From Candidatus Nanopelagicales bacterium (GTDB taxonomy: Bacteria > Actinomycetota > Actinomycetes > S36-B12), in the NCBI GenBank assembly GCA_018402075.1, contig JAGYJP010000001.1:701205-765204 (forward strand): 64,000 nucleotides of DNA. Reading direction: 5' to 3'. The notes under the pieces were generated by a model that was not told where the DNA came from, made no database searches, and saw only the letters and a list, made by a program, of their open reading frames with translations. The position numbers and the translations under genes are program-made. Shown in pieces: positions 53,676-64,000 of this stretch; within the stretch, counting starts at the first letter, position 1; every line of letters starts with the position of its first letter.

Positions 53676-54152
53676 TTAAGCGAGTGCAGATTTGACCATG
53701 GCCGCGACCACACCGCCATCTGCTCGGCCCTTGACCTGGGGTTGCACAATTTTCATGACCGCGCCAATCGCGGCTCCCCCGGTAACTCCTGTTTCCGTCA
53801 CCGCGGCCACAGCCGCATTCACAATATCGGCGATCTCCGCGTCATTGAGTTGCGCTGGGAGATAGCCACTGATCACTTCCCATTCAGCATTCTCGCGGTC
53901 GGCGAGTTCGGGGCGTTGAGCTTCCGTATATGCCGTTGCACTTTCTCTACGCTTTTTCGCTTCACGGGTAAGAACTGTCAGGACATCGTCATTCGAGAGA
54001 ACACGCACTTCTTTGCCGGATACTTCTTCATTGGTTACCGCTGTAAGCACCATGCGAAGTGTGGATGCGGTCAGCTCATTGCGAGATTTGATTGCAGCCG
54101 TCAAATCAGCTTGAAGTTGGGCTTTTAGGGGGGCACTCTGGTCTGCTGACAT
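53676..54152 (-). CDS. GatB/YqeY domain protein
   Basis: A 158-residue protein of the YqeY family: LKAQLQADLTAAIKSRNELTASTLRMVL, RREAxxAYxxAxR-type RRESATAYTEAQRPELAD, and GAVMKIVQPQVKGRADG at the end. These tRNA-amidotransferase-related proteins are of uncertain function. Start at 54152; the upstream region belongs to the divergent gene. Confidence 0.9.
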   Translation of the reverse strand: MSADQSAPLKAQLQADLTAAIKSRNELTASTLRMVLTAVTNEEVSGKEVRVLSNDDVLTVLTREAKKRRESATAYTEAQRPELADRENAEWEVISGYLPAQLNDAEIADIVNAAVAAVTETGVTGGAAIGAVMKIVQPQVKGRADGGVVAAMVKSALA

Positions 54153-54183
54153 GTCGGCATTGTGGCACATGCAAACATTAGGC

Positions 54184-55068
54184 ATGGTGTCTGTTGGAAA
54201 GGTCCTCGTGGGCGGTGTAGCCCTTGGTGCTGGTGCCTTGGCATACGCCCATCTTGAGACCACTCGATTTACACTGCGCAGGCAAATAATTCCTACACTC
54301 TCGCTCGGTCAACGTGATCTGCGCGTTCTTCATATCTCTGATTTACACATGGTTCCCGGACAACACCGCAAGCGCGAATGGGTGCAGTCACTCACCGCCC
54401 TGTCCCCAGATGCTGTTGTTGCCACCGGTGACTTCCTCTCCCACGAAAACGGAGTTCCTTCCGCACTTGAGGCGCTCACTCCCCTCCTAGAAATTCCTGG
54501 GGCGTTTGTCCTTGGAAGTAACGATTATTTCGCGCCTAGACCAATTAATCCTGCAAAATATTTTGCGGGTCCATCCACCGTGGAACCCAAGCGCAAGATG
54601 CTGGATTGGGAACCACTTGCACAGGGACTTTCAAAATTTGGTTGGCTCAACTTAACCAACACATCTAGTGAGTGGAAAGTTGATGGTCGACTCATTGATA
54701 TTCGGGGTGTCGATGACCCCCACATCAGGCGTGACGATTATTCCCAGGTTGCCGGCCGATTCAACCCAGATGCGGACTTGTCCCTGGGCGTGGTACATGC
54801 GCCATATTTGCGAGTCATTGATGCCATGGCAGCCGACGGAGCCGACATTATTTTCGCGGGCCACACCCATGGTGGTCAACTGCGCATTCCCGGATACGGC
54901 GCGTTAGTGACAAACTGTGACCTCGATACCAAACGTGCTCGGGGCCTGTCTCGACATGGTGGCAGCTATTTGCATGTGTCAGCAGGGTTGGGTTGCTCAC
55001 GCTATGCGCCCTTTCGATTTGCCTGCCCACCCGAAGCCACACTTATCACATTTACAGCAGCCCCATAG
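54184..55068 (+). CDS. metallophosphoesterase (YkuE-like), membrane-anchored
   Basis: A 294-residue protein with an N-terminal hydrophobic segment (VGKVLVGGVALGAGALAYAHL) and a calcineurin-like phosphoesterase domain: VLHISDLHMVPGQ, VVATGDFLSHE, VLGSNDYF, IIFAGHTHGGQLRIPG. YkuE-type enzymes act outside or at the membrane. I take the ATG at 54184; ATGs at 54151 and 54169 are also possible but overlap or adjoin the divergent yqeY start. Counterpart of Rv3683. Confidence 0.9.
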   Translation: MVSVGKVLVGGVALGAGALAYAHLETTRFTLRRQIIPTLSLGQRDLRVLHISDLHMVPGQHRKREWVQSLTALSPDAVVATGDFLSHENGVPSALEALTPLLEIPGAFVLGSNDYFAPRPINPAKYFAGPSTVEPKRKMLDWEPLAQGLSKFGWLNLTNTSSEWKVDGRLIDIRGVDDPHIRRDDYSQVAGRFNPDADLSLGVVHAPYLRVIDAMAADGADIIFAGHTHGGQLRIPGYGALVTNCDLDTKRARGLSRHGGSYLHVSAGLGCSRYAPFRFACPPEATLITFTAAP

Positions 55069-55190
55069 AGACCAATGATTGCGGCGCGACTGACCCGCAT
55101 CCAAGCATTCCTCACCTGCAAATTTTTTCGCTGCTACTGGCACCGCTAGAATTGTGGGGCTCAAACGCCATTTTCAATGGGTGATTGTTG

Positions 55191-55264
<74 letters not shown>

Positions 55265-55304
55265 CCGGTACCGAAACATTGACGGTGCAAAGTAGAGTGC
55301 GACC

Positions 55305-56054
55305 GTGATTGATCGCCGTCCCGCACGATCGGACCTCGGCCCGACCACCCGCGCATACGTGAAATCCATGGGGTGGCGCTCCGTGAACTTCCATACTCAC
55401 ATTTCCCTGGTGAACAAATATGTGTACATAGAAGTTCCCAAAGCCGGGTGCGGCACCATGAAGGCAACCTTGGGCGCACTCGAGGGTGGTCGCCTTAATG
55501 AGACCCATGCTCAGCGGTTTATTGATAAACCACACAATGGTGTGAAATCCGGAGCACATGTGCGCCCTTATCAACTCCCCAGTGACCTTCTTGAAGAAGC
55601 ATTAACCAGCAAAGAGTTCAACCGCTTCACCGTTGTTCGCGACCCGGGTCCCCGAGTCCTCAGTGGCTACCTGGAAAAGATTCAGCAAGGGTTGCGACAG
55701 AGTGACGAAATCTCCGAAGCACTCGATGGCAAACCCGCGGCGGACATCAGTTTTGAAGAATTTCTCTCGGTGATCGCGCTCAAAGATTCGCGCGACCAAG
55801 ATCCTCACTGGAGGCGCCAAGCCGATCACATTGGTTTAGGAATTATTGAATTTAACAAGATCATTCATCTAGAGAATCTGAATGATTCATGGGACTTAGT
55901 GGCCCAGCTCACGCGCACTCCTGATCTGGACGGCCAGTACTACTGCAAAACGTCAACCAAGGCGGCCTCGAAGGTGGATCAATACCGAACTCCAGAAACC
56001 GATTCTCTTATACGCGAGATTTATAGTCGCGACTTCACTGAATTCGGGTACTGA
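55305..56054 (+). CDS. sulfotransferase family protein
   Basis: A 249-residue cytoplasmic protein resembling carbohydrate/lipid sulfotransferases that use [20 protein letters not shown] is the 5'-phosphosulfate-binding motif; [19 protein letters not shown] is the 3'-phosphate-binding motif. GTG start with no clear ribosome binding site, 40 bases after tRNA-Pro. Its acceptor is unknown; neighbours give no clue. It is not part of the mycobacterial order and may be acquired. Confidence 0.82.
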   Translation: MIDRRPARSDLGPTTRAYVKSMGWRSVNFHTHISLVNKYVYIEVPKAGCGTMKATLGALEGGRLNETHAQRFIDKPHNGVKSGAHVRPYQLPSDLLEEALTSKEFNRFTVVRDPGPRVLSGYLEKIQQGLRQSDEISEALDGKPAADISFEEFLSVIALKDSRDQDPHWRRQADHIGLGIIEFNKIIHLENLNDSWDLVAQLTRTPDLDGQYYCKTSTKAASKVDQYRTPETDSLIREIYSRDFTEFGY

Positions 56055-58380
<2,326 letters not shown>

Positions 58381-58388
58381 AAGAAAGT

Positions 58389-58415
58389 AGTTTAGTCTTC
58401 ACAGGTATTGTGCAA
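58389..58415 (-). promoter_or_regulatory. putative lysC promoter
   Basis: On the minus strand TTGCAC (58415-58410) and TAAACT (58394-58389) are separated by 15 bases. The GTG of lysC follows eight bases after the -10, implying transcription starts at or next to the start codon. The spacer is two bases shorter than optimal. Confidence 0.4.
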
Positions 58416-58441
58416 CTCACCGATTCCAACCGAAGGAAAAC

Positions 58442-59329
58442 ATGCCCGACTCTGCAGGATCTGCGATTGCCGCGATCGATGTCACCAAGACTTATGGCAA
58501 CTTCACAGCGTTGGCGGGAGTATCGATTCATGTGAAGCAGGGTGAGTGTTTAGCCATTCTGGGACCAAATGGTGCCGGGAAAACAACCCTGACCGAGATC
58601 TTGGAAGGTTATCGCGAGAGAGACTCTGGTGACGTCAGTGTTCTGGGGGTGGATCCTGGAAAACCGAATCCCGCGTGGAAAGCCAAAATCGGGATAGTGC
58701 TGCAACAGGCCAGTGATATGGCGGATCTCACCGTCGGTGAAACCATTTCGCATTTTGCCAAGTACTACCCCAACCCTGCAAATGTTGATCAAGTCATTGG
58801 CGCAGTGGGTCTGATCGAGAAAGTGAATTCCCGAAACGGCAAGCTCAGTGGTGGTCAGCGCCGGCGCCTCGATGTCGCACTCGGGATTATTGGTAATCCT
58901 GAGGTTCTCTTTCTTGATGAACCAACAACGGGATTTGACCCAGAAGCACGTCGAGAATTTTGGGTGCTGATTGAGCGACTGAAATCAGAAGGAACCACCA
59001 TCTTGCTGACCACCCACTATTTAGATGAAGCACAATTCCTGGCTGACCGAGTTGCTGTCATTGCACGCGGGCGCATTGTTGCGCAAGGGGTGCCTGATTC
59101 CATCGGTGATCGACAGAATGCAATTGTAAGTTGGACTCAAGAGGGTAAAGAGTTTGCAGAGTCAACAGCCGAGCCCACAGCATTTGTTCAAAGTCTCGCC
59201 ACTCAATTTAATGGCGAGATTCCGCATTTATCTGTGCGGCGAGCCAGTCTCGAAGATGCATATTTGGAATTGATTGCCCAAGATCGCGATGCGAATGATC
59301 ACGACTTTGTTGGCGGGGACCATTCATGA
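58442..59329 (+). CDS. ABC transporter ATP-binding protein (DrrA type)
   Basis: A 295-residue ATPase. Walker A LGPNGAGKTT, Q-loop VLQQASDM, signature LSGGQRRRLDVALG, Walker B VLFLDEPTTGFD, His switch TTHYLDEA. C-terminal extension as in ABC-2 exporters. Substrate unknown; drug or lipid export is usual in this group. Stop overlaps the permease start (ATGA). Confidence 0.92.
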   Translation: MPDSAGSAIAAIDVTKTYGNFTALAGVSIHVKQGECLAILGPNGAGKTTLTEILEGYRERDSGDVSVLGVDPGKPNPAWKAKIGIVLQQASDMADLTVGETISHFAKYYPNPANVDQVIGAVGLIEKVNSRNGKLSGGQRRRLDVALGIIGNPEVLFLDEPTTGFDPEARREFWVLIERLKSEGTTILLTTHYLDEAQFLADRVAVIARGRIVAQGVPDSIGDRQNAIVSWTQEGKEFAESTAEPTAFVQSLATQFNGEIPHLSVRRASLEDAYLELIAQDRDANDHDFVGGDHS

Positions 59330-60123
59330 GTGCTTTACGAATGGGTGTGGGCCGAATCGGAATTGAACTCAAACAGTTCTTTCGTGATCGCGAATCGGCC
59401 GTATTTAACTTTCTACTACCCATGATCCTGTTGGTGATATTTGGTTCAGTTTTTGGTGGACAAGAATTAGGTGACTCAGGAATTACTTTCGCGCAGTACT
59501 TTGTCGCCGGCATGATCGCTTCGGGAATCCTGTACACATCTTTTCAGAATCTGGCCATCTCTATACCCATGGAGCGCGAAGACGGAACCCTCAAACGGCT
59601 TCAAGGCACACCAATGCCCCGGGCCGCGTTCTTTATTGGGAAAATCGGGATGGTCTTTGTGGCATACATTGCTCAGGTCACGATTTTGATTGCGGTGGGT
59701 GTGATCTTTTATGGGATCGACCTGCCCACCACATCTCTGGCAATTTTTACATTTATCTGGGTCAGCGTTTTAGGTCTCATTGCGTGGACTTTGCTTGGGA
59801 TTGCATACTCGGTCGTTCCTAAGCAGGGTAAGGGCGCCGCAGCCTTGGTTTCACCTATTGTCCTGGTCTTGCAATTCACCTCAGGTGTTTTTTTCGTCTT
59901 CAGTGACCTGCCGCAATGGATGCAAACTTTCGCTTCACTCTTTCCGTTGAAGTGGCTCACCCAAGCCATGCGTAGTGTGTTTCTTCCGGACACCGCAGCC
60001 GCCATGGAGGTAGCTGGATCATTTGAATTGGGCATGACCGCTGTGGTTTTGGTGATCTGGATTGGGATTGGTGCCGTACTAGCAACCGTGTTCTTCCGAT
60101 GGACTCCGCGAGGAGCAAGCTAA
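59326..60123 (+). CDS. ABC-2 type permease
   Basis: A 265-residue membrane protein with six helices, forming the channel for the ATPase before it. ELKQFFRDRESAVFNFLLPMILLVIFGSVFGG and MEREDGTLKRLQGTPMPRAAFFIGK are typical of the family. It ends eight bases from the convergent recR stop. Confidence 0.9.
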   Translation: MSALRMGVGRIGIELKQFFRDRESAVFNFLLPMILLVIFGSVFGGQELGDSGITFAQYFVAGMIASGILYTSFQNLAISIPMEREDGTLKRLQGTPMPRAAFFIGKIGMVFVAYIAQVTILIAVGVIFYGIDLPTTSLAIFTFIWVSVLGLIAWTLLGIAYSVVPKQGKGAAALVSPIVLVLQFTSGVFFVFSDLPQWMQTFASLFPLKWLTQAMRSVFLPDTAAAMEVAGSFELGMTAVVLVIWIGIGAVLATVFFRWTPRGAS

Positions 60124-60131
60124 AAACGCAG

Positions 60132-60731
60132 TTACGTTCCGACTTGCCTACGGCCGGCAAATGCTCGGCCCAAAGTGATTTCGTCGGCATATTCCAAGTC
60201 TCCGCCAACAGGTAAACCACTGGCTAGGCGAGACACCGTGACACCAAGGGGTGCAATTGTCCGAGACAGATAGGTTGCTGTTGCTTCACCTTCAAGGTTC
60301 GGGTCGGTGGCAATAATCACTTCAGTGACCGAGTTGTCACTTAATCGAATCATGAGTTCACGAATTCGGAGATCGTCAGGACCAATACCGTCTATTGGAT
60401 TGATAGCACCACCCAGAATGTGGTACCGCCCCCGAAACTCACGTGTCTTCTCAATGGCGACAACATCTTTTGGTTCCTCGACAACACAGAGCACGGTGAG
60501 ATCTCGCTTGGGGTCCAAGCAAATTCGACAGGTTTCCGACTGTGCAACATTTCCGCAAACTGTGCAGAACTGAACTTTCGCCTTTACTTCAAGGAGAACT
60601 TCAGCGAGCCGTTGGACATCATCTGAGTCAGCACCAAGTATGTGAAAGGCAATGCGCTGCGCACTTTTGGGACCAACACCCGGCAAGCGACCTAATTCAT
60701 CAATGAGGTCCTGGACTATTCCTTCATACAT
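60132..60731 (-). CDS. recR: recombination protein RecR
   Basis: A 199-residue protein of the RecFOR repair pathway. Hh[21 protein letters not shown], zinc finger [16 protein letters not shown], Toprim [17 protein letters not shown]. It starts five bases after dnaX. The nucleoid protein gene ybaB, which normally separates dnaX and recR, is missing from this position. Confidence 0.95.
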   Translation of the reverse strand: MYEGIVQDLIDELGRLPGVGPKSAQRIAFHILGADSDDVQRLAEVLLEVKAKVQFCTVCGNVAQSETCRICLDPKRDLTVLCVVEEPKDVVAIEKTREFRGRYHILGGAINPIDGIGPDDLRIRELMIRLSDNSVTEVIIATDPNLEGEATATYLSRTIAPLGVTVSRLASGLPVGGDLEYADEITLGRAFAGRRQVGT

Positions 60732-60736
60732 GGTGA

Positions 60737-62548
60737 TTAACCGAGCTCAATCTCGCCGATTTGCACGCCACCTAATTCCTGGGCTATCAGATCAACTCCG
60801 GTGACATCTTGGGTTGTTTCGTCATCGATGTGGGGAATGTCTTCTACGACAGGCGGGGCAGTGGTTTTACCGGTTGCGCCCTGAACAATGTCAACGGTGC
60901 AGTCCACTTGTAGGACATCAAGAATTGCCTGACGAAGCCGCTCGTCATGGCCCCCACCTTTGACATTGTTGTAACGGCCCGCATCTTTGACTCCGACAGC
61001 AAGCACGCCATTGTCAAATGACAGCGGAGTGGATTCAGTGAATCCCATCCAGGCCACCCGCGAATACTTCAAGAGAGCGTCCATGATCGCGGGCCACATG
61101 GAAACAAAAGACGCCAGTGTTGTTGTGCCGGCAGGTGCAGATTTCTCAGGTGCAGATTTCTCGGGTGCAGATTTCTCGGGTGCAGATTTCGGTGCAACCT
61201 TGGAAAGTTTCGGAGGTGCAGGCGGGACCACTGGTTTATCCGGCACAGACGTTGCAGGAGAGCTCGCAGCAGGTTTACCGATCGGGGTGGGCGGTGGTTC
61301 GGGAAGAACAGCTGACGCGGGTGGCACAACCGCGGTAGAGATCCCCCGTTCAAGTTGATCGAGTCGAGCTCGCAGACCTTCGGTGGAGTCATCTACGGCG
61401 GGGAGTAGTAATTTCGCCATGAGGAGTTCCAGCTGCAGCCGGGGGGCTGTTGCGCCCTTGATTTCCGTTAATGCACGTGAAACCAGATCACCTGCACGGG
61501 CAAGTTCAGCGGAACCTATGCGATTGGCTTGTGCCACGACTACTTCAACAATGTCTTCGGGTGCATGAATGAGCCCTGATTCGACGGCTTCCGGGACTCT
61601 TTGCACAACTATTAAATCCCTAATTCGTTCCAGAAGATCTGTAACGAACCGTCGAGGATCGCTACCAGATTCAATAACTCGATCAATGACATCAAAGAGC
61701 GCAGCGCCATTGCGATCAATAATGGAGTCAAGGGTTTCGGTAAGTAATGCCGAATCTGTCATGCCAAGTTGCACAACAGCATCTTGGTAGGTGACACCTT
61801 CTGGGCCACACCCCGAAATAACCTGACCCAATATGGATAGCGAATCTCGCACACTGCCCGCACCTGCACGTGCGATTAAGCCAAGGGCTGCCGGGTCAGC
61901 AGAAATTCCTTCTTGTTCGCACACACCCGCGAGGTGTTCCTGAAGGACTTTGACCGATACCAGTCGGAAGTTGTAGTTGTGGGTGCGGGAACGGATTGTG
62001 GGAAGCACTTTGTCAGCCTCAGTTGTTGCAAAAATGAATCTGACATGTTCGGGGGGTTCTTCGACCAATTTCAACAAAGCGTTGAAGCCCGCGGGCGAAA
62101 TCATGTGGGCTTCGTCAATGATGTACACCTTGTACCGAGACTTGGCCGGACCGAACATGGCTCGCTCACGAAGATCACGAGTGTCATCAACACCACCGTG
62201 ACTTGCGGCATCAAGTTCAATGACATCGATGGAGCCTGAGCCTGTTGCGGACAAGTCGATACAACTTTCGCAGACCCCACACGGATCCGGTGTTGGACCT
62301 TGCTCACAATTGAGAGACCGAGCAAGAATGCGAGCAGTAGACGTCTTACCGCACCCGCGGGGTCCCGAAAGCAGGTACGCGTGGTGCATTCGATTGTTTT
62401 CCAGAGCCCGTCGAAGCGGTGCGGTGACATGTTCTTGCCCCACAACGCCACTCAAGGTTGACGGGCGGTAGGTGCGATAGAGCGCCATGTGTGGACTGGG
62501 TTGGGTCTGAGGAGACTGAGCCGACAGCGTTTCACTCTTTTTTGCCAC
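60737..62548 (-). CDS. dnaX: DNA polymerase III subunits gamma and tau
   Basis: A 603-residue clamp loader. [18 protein letters not shown], Walker [20 protein letters not shown], zinc module [16 protein letters not shown], Walker [15 protein letters not shown]-like SRTHNYNF. After residue 400 a Pro/Ala-rich linker with a 15-nt repeat (APEKS units) leads to a tau-like C-terminal domain. No frameshift site is evident. Confidence 0.95.
   Translation of the reverse strand: MAKKSETLSAQSPQTQPSPHMALYRTYRPSTLSGVVGQEHVTAPLRRALENNRMHHAYLLSGPRGCGKTSTARILARSLNCEQGPTPDPCGVCESCIDLSATGSGSIDVIELDAASHGGVDDTRDLRERAMFGPAKSRYKVYIIDEAHMISPAGFNALLKLVEEPPEHVRFIFATTEADKVLPTIRSRTHNYNFRLVSVKVLQEHLAGVCEQEGISADPAALGLIARAGAGSVRDSLSILGQVISGCGPEGVTYQDAVVQLGMTDSALLTETLDSIIDRNGAALFDVIDRVIESGSDPRRFVTDLLERIRDLIVVQRVPEAVESGLIHAPEDIVEVVVAQANRIGSAELARAGDLVSRALTEIKGATAPRLQLELLMAKLLLPAVDDSTEGLRARLDQLERGISTAVVPPASAVLPEPPPTPIGKPAASSPATSVPDKPVVPPAPPKLSKVAPKSAPEKSAPEKSAPEKSAPAGTTTLASFVSMWPAIMDALLKYSRVAWMGFTESTPLSFDNGVLAVGVKDAGRYNNVKGGGHDERLRQAILDVLQVDCTVDIVQGATGKTTAPPVVEDIPHIDDETTQDVTGVDLIAQELGGVQIGEIELG
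61134..61190. repeat. 15-nt tandem repeat in the dnaX linker
   Basis: Nearly four copies of GGTGCAGATTTCTCG, coding for repeated APEKS on the minus strand. Copies are almost identical, so recent expansion and strain variation in linker length are likely. It keeps the reading frame. Confidence 0.9.
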
Positions 62549-62610
62549 TCCGCCACTCTACCGTGAGGTCTGACACTGAAAATTGGATCAGGAACTATTC
62601 GTTAGCGGAG

Positions 62611-62913
62611 TTAGTTGTCGACAAATAGGTCGATCAACTCACTTACCTTGTGACCCGATTCGGCAGGATGACGGAACGGCAGTTTGCGATTAACCGAGTA
62701 ATTATTCCTTCGACCGGTGCGTTCCCTGGTGATGTAACCGGAACCCTCTAGGTCGGTGACGATCGATTGGGCGGTGCGCTCAGTAACCCCCGCAGCCTGA
62801 GCAATATCTCGAATGCGCAACTGCGGTTGCTGGGCAATGAGAAGCAGAATGCGCCCGTGGTTGGTCAGAAGAGTCCAGCAACGCTCGCTCTGTTCCGGAT
62901 TTACCTCTTCCAT
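62611..62913 (-). CDS. winged-helix transcription regulator (MarR/ArsR-like)
   Basis: A 100-residue DNA-binding protein. RCWTLLTNHGRILLLIAQQPQLRIRDIAQAAGVTERTAQSIVTDLEGSGYI forms the winged helix, with a basic RERTGRRNNYSV wing. No cofactor domain. AGGAG precedes the ATG at 62913. It is divergent from the methyltransferase gene, 86 bases away, and may control it. Confidence 0.85.
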   Translation of the reverse strand: MEEVNPEQSERCWTLLTNHGRILLLIAQQPQLRIRDIAQAAGVTERTAQSIVTDLEGSGYITRERTGRRNNYSVNRKLPFRHPAESGHKVSELIDLFVDN

Positions 62914-62999
62914 TGCTGTCACTCCTGAAAACATGTGATATAAAATACCTGAAATTTGTTTCATGTCAATTTTCACTTCTATCAGGAGGCGTCTCCACC

Positions 63000-63851
63000 A
63001 TGGCGGCAGCAAAAAAGTTCGAACTCACCGAGGACCAGTACCGTCAACTCTGGGACACTTCCGCAGATGGTGGCTATCCCGCCAATCACTTCGCATTCCG
63101 TCAGATTCTTAATGTGCTCCATGAACGCGATGCCCACAACATATTAGAGGTCGGAATTGGTCACGGTAATGCCATTCCCATCTTTGAAGCCGCCGGTGTT
63201 CAAGTCTTCGGATGTGACATCGATCCGCAGATGGTGGCAAAAAGTCAGGCCGCCATGACCAACTGGGGATTGCCCGATGATCGCGTAACCTGGGGCGACA
63301 TTGAAGATTCGGTGTCACTGTCTCCGTGGCGCGCACGCGGCCAATTTGATGCACTCCTTGCTATGGGTGTGCTCCCGCACGTGACCCACGAAAAAGTAGC
63401 ACTCGAAAACATGCGACACCTGGTGAAGCCGGGAGGAACAGTTTTCGTTGAATGCCGTAACAAACTTTTCTCATTAGTGACCTTCAATCGGTTCACCTAC
63501 GAGTTCATCATGGATGACTTGCTTTCCGGTGTTTCCACCGATGTGCGTCAAGCTGCTGGTGAATTTCTCGAAACTCGCGTTGACGTCAACTTGCCACCAA
63601 AGCCCACGAATCACGAAGCCAACTACCACAATCCCCTCGAAATCGATCAAGTGTTCCGCGAAGCTGGTTTCACTAATGTGGTGATTCGTCCTTTCCACTA
63701 CCACGCCGCAATGCCACGACTTGAGAACTCACTTGGCGAAGCATTCCGTCGGGAGTCCATTGCATTAGAAAATGAACCATCCGACTGGCGTGGTCTGTTT
63801 CTTTGCTCTGCATTCGTTGTGCAGGCTGATCGGCCCACCGAAGTTTTATAA
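63000..63851 (+). CDS. class I SAM-dependent methyltransferase
   Basis: A 283-residue protein. ILEVGIGHGNAIPIFEAAGVQVFGCDID is the SAM-binding motif I to II; FDALLAMGVLPHV motif IV; LVKPGGTVFVE motif VI. AGGAGG lies ahead of the ATG at 63000. The substrate is unknown, possibly a small molecule or sugar. The wHTH gene upstream is a likely regulator. Confidence 0.85.
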   Translation: MAAAKKFELTEDQYRQLWDTSADGGYPANHFAFRQILNVLHERDAHNILEVGIGHGNAIPIFEAAGVQVFGCDIDPQMVAKSQAAMTNWGLPDDRVTWGDIEDSVSLSPWRARGQFDALLAMGVLPHVTHEKVALENMRHLVKPGGTVFVECRNKLFSLVTFNRFTYEFIMDDLLSGVSTDVRQAAGEFLETRVDVNLPPKPTNHEANYHNPLEIDQVFREAGFTNVVIRPFHYHAAMPRLENSLGEAFRRESIALENEPSDWRGLFLCSAFVVQADRPTEVL

Positions 63852-63890
63852 GCCCACAGAGGCAAAACCTGCGGTTCGTGGAAACGCTAG

Positions 63891-64000
63891 TTATTGCGCA
63901 ATAACAAATGTGCCCTTGTTGCTGACCTTAAGAATTTCTACAGGTACTTCGGTGCGGTTGCCGGTCTTCTTTTTGAAAGTAATTGAACCGGTGGCACCCT
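63891..64000 (-). CDS. C-terminal end of a probable branched-chain amino acid ABC substrate-binding protein (partial)
   Basis: The last 35 codons of a leftward gene entering from the right edge. The peptide contains GATGSITFKKKTGNRTE, then VPVEILKVSNKGTFVIAQ and a TAA stop. Periplasmic-binding proteins of the Leu/Ile/Val type (Peripla_BP_6) end with a GxTGxIxFDxxGxR strand and then a short V-rich strand, which fits. The call is based on this short tail only. Confidence 0.5.
   Translation of the reverse strand, partial: GATGSITFKKKTGNRTEVPVEILKVSNKGTFVIAQ

Noticed and set aside
61134..61190. CRISPR or regulatory array
   Set aside because: The 15-nt repeats are in frame within dnaX and have no spacers.

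Overview
The window comes from an actinobacterium of moderate GC content (a visual impression, roughly mid-fifties percent). The lineage call rests on a WhiB protein, a Tad pilus locus with a DUF4244-type pilin, TopA with a lysine-rich tail, a MarP-like protease, a Crp almost collinear with mycobacterial Crp, and many GTG starts with 4-nt GTGA overlaps. The order of genes from about 20.7 to 55.1 kb follows, from my memory of the genome, the Rv3644c to Rv3683 segment of Mycobacterium tuberculosis (delta', topA, helicase, Tad genes, ssd, HAD hydrolase, acs, marP, nudix, tlpA, nth, crp, MBL, ridA, DUF4177, two ArsA ATPases, whiB4, ponA2, metallophosphoesterase). The modest GC would fit an uncultivated aquatic actinobacterium, but I cannot name a genus.

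Layout. 1-2.9 kb: the start of a leftward UbiA-like gene, a glycolate/lactate oxidase-like FAD protein, and a decayed stretch with a truncated S15 peptidase, a hairpin, a small orphan gene and a 13-nt tandem repeat. 2.9-7.3 kb: TrpB2-type tryptophan synthase beta chain and the PntAB transhydrogenase. 7.6-11.5 kb: a secreted modular protein, preceded by a collapsed inverted copy of a response regulator, then a functional NarL-type response regulator and histidine kinase. 11.56-15.12 kb: a small island between a displaced 48-nt 3' part of tRNA-Thr and the intact tRNA-Thr(CGT). It carries a small protein plus nucleotidyltransferase pair, an IS3 remnant and a visibly GC-richer LtrA gene. 15.2-18.4 kb: a ParB-like protein and a copA-copZ-csoR copper operon with a clear CsoR-type operator. 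18.4-28.2 kb: exported hydrolase, holB, tmk, topA, hppA, STAS protein. 28.3-35.4 kb: MrfA-like helicase and the Tad locus. 35.4-55.1 kb: the conserved mycobacterial-type block. 55.2-64 kb: tRNA-Pro, sulfotransferase, asd-lysC, ABC exporter, recR-dnaX, a winged-helix regulator, a methyltransferase, and the C-terminal end of a probable branched-chain amino acid binding protein.

Functionally, most of the window is chromosomal housekeeping: replication and repair (holB, tmk, topA, nth, recR, dnaX, helicase), energy and ion balance (PntAB, H+-PPase, NhaA, Acs), envelope and stress control (PonA2, MarP, Crp, WhiB) and lysine/threonine biosynthesis (asd, lysC). The accessory material is concentrated between 1.9 and 15.1 kb. 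The most interesting parts there are the tRNA-Thr island with its toxin-antitoxin-like pair, and the secreted-protein locus coupled to a fossil receiver domain.
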